Shown in pieces: positions 5,046 through 5,569 of a stretch of 5,569 nt of DNA. The translations under genes and the position numbers were made by a program. Position 1 is the stretch's first letter; every line of letters begins with the position of its first letter. The notes beneath the pieces were generated by a model, which worked only from the letters and a program-made list of their open reading frames with translations, did not search any database and was not told the origin of the DNA. This DNA is from Firmicutes bacterium UBA6418. GTDB taxonomy: Bacteria; Bacillota; Clostridia; Peptostreptococcales; Anaerovoracaceae. The DNA lies in the NCBI GenBank assembly GCA_002439735.1, contig DJPG01000106.1, forward strand, positions 10,489 through 16,057. Reading direction: 5' to 3'.

Positions 5046-5569
5046 TTATGCCGCATCCTGTTTTGCTTCCGTTTGAAACATGCCATAGTAGATGCTGTCC
5101 GGCGTAGCGTAATCATGAGCCATATGCGGTCTTTCCGTGTTATACTCTCGGATGTATGAACGAATACCGGCTCTCAGTTCCTTCGGTGTTCGGAACTCCT
5201 CAATGTAGATTTTCTCGGTCTTGAGGCTGCGGAACCAACGTTCGATCATCACGTTGTCAGCCCAACGGCTTTTGCCGTCCATGCTTTGGCGGATCTGAAA
5301 GGATTTCAGCAGTTCTTTGTACTCGTTGCTGGTGAACTGTGTTCCTTGGTCACTGTTGATAATTGCGGGGATGCCATACTTTGCGGTGGCTTCTTCTACT
5401 GCACGGATGACGTGGACGGTATCAAGGGTGTCTGATAGGTTCCAACCGACGATTTTGCGGCTGTACCAGTCTATAATCGCAGTCAGATACCTGTGTCCAT
5501 GTAGCATCTTGATGTAGGTGATATCAATCGACCACACTTGATTCGGCATGTATATAGGCATGTTGCGAA
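5046..5569 (-). CDS. IS3-family transposase OrfB, C-terminal part (cut by window edge)
   Basis: Catalytic part of a DDE transposase (rve integrase core) that cuts and joins DNA at the ends of its own IS. Numbered from the Met at 5561, the catalytic residues are Asp13 (QVWSIDITY), Asp71 (INSDQGTQF) and Glu107 (ADNVMIERWF), with exactly 35 residues between the second Asp and the Glu: the DD(35)E spacing of the IS3 family. SMDGKSRWADN just before the Glu, and YNTERPHMAHDYATPDSIY near the C-terminus, are also family hallmarks. The frame is open beyond that Met to the right edge (preceding codons Arg-Asn), and NQVWSIDITY is a known internal segment, so the true start lies outside the window; the Met is not the start. 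It ends at a normal stop codon and no frameshift is visible, so this part looks intact. Base composition is less GC-rich than the chromosomal genes to the left, in keeping with acquired DNA. Confidence 0.95.
   Translation of the reverse strand, partial: RNMPIYMPNQVWSIDITYIKMLHGHRYLTAIIDWYSRKIVGWNLSDTLDTVHVIRAVEEATAKYGIPAIINSDQGTQFTSNEYKELLKSFQIRQSMDGKSRWADNVMIERWFRSLKTEKIYIEEFRTPKELRAGIRSYIREYNTERPHMAHDYATPDSIYYGMFQTEAKQDAA

Larger units (their letters stand above)
4977..5569 (-). mobile_element. IS3-family insertion sequence, partial (transposase 3' end side)
   Basis: The transposase is on the minus strand, and 68 bases separate its stop codon from the presumed IS end. That end is placed at 4977, where TGGATCCTCTTGTCAAGACA begins with the TG typical of IS3-family termini. 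The other end, including OrfA and the frameshift region, lies beyond the right edge. The exact boundary is inferred from the TG start and the change in character; a matching inverted repeat and target duplication cannot be checked here. Confidence 0.7.

Noticed and set aside
4861..5107. Two plus-strand frames of about 70 residues
   Set aside because: Both cross the presumed IS end and run opposite to the transposase gene; one has no convincing ribosome binding site and neither has a recognisable domain.
1..5569. CRISPR array, tRNA, rRNA, replication origin or phage attachment site
   Set aside because: No regularly spaced repeats, cloverleaf-like sequence, rRNA segments, DnaA-box clusters or integrase-linked direct repeats were seen.

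Overview
The window looks like chromosomal DNA of a Gram-positive anaerobe in the Bacillota, probably a Clostridia member of the Oscillospiraceae/Ruminococcaceae type. This is inferred from GC-rich genes with AT-rich promoters, strong AGGAGG-like ribosome binding sites, and clostridial-looking MreB, Elp3-like radical SAM, ACT/PFL-family and Mbeg1-like proteins. No species assignment is possible from the window alone.

Layout. Positions 1-425 hold the N-terminal 141 codons of an MreB/Mbl cell-shape actin on the minus strand, running off the left edge. A divergent, AT-rich regulatory region (426-634) separates it from a plus-strand radical SAM gene (635-1741). This region carries a near-consensus mreB promoter and a short tandem repeat that could be an operator. 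A new promoter and a possibly structured leader (1742-1895) then precede a tight two-gene unit: a small ACT-domain protein (1896-2159) and, 15 bases later, a PFL-family/UPF0210 protein (2175-3539). A strong GC-rich hairpin follows. Next on the plus strand is an Mbeg1-like (DUF2974) alpha/beta hydrolase (3627-4712).

The right end is accessory. Positions 4713-4976 contain no confident gene, but hold hairpins and a short minus-strand open frame (4776-4895, possibly to 4961) that looks like a small gene or a C-terminal remnant of an unrecognised protein. From about 4977 to the right edge lies the 3' part of an IS3-family insertion sequence. It has a DD(35)E transposase on the minus strand and a terminator-like hairpin between the transposase stop codon and the presumed IS end.

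How the genes work together. The ACT and PFL-family genes are a known conserved pair and almost certainly one operon, with the ACT protein as the likely amino-acid-sensing or regulatory partner. Their biochemical role is not established. The radical SAM gene just upstream has the same orientation but seems to be separated by its own promoter unit. MreB directs cell-wall elongation, and the hydrolase appears to be an independent gene. I see no clear new multi-gene system. The items most worth a second look are the repeat in the divergent promoter, the low-complexity linker in the radical SAM protein, the leader of the ACT/PFL operon and the unexplained short frame beside the IS.
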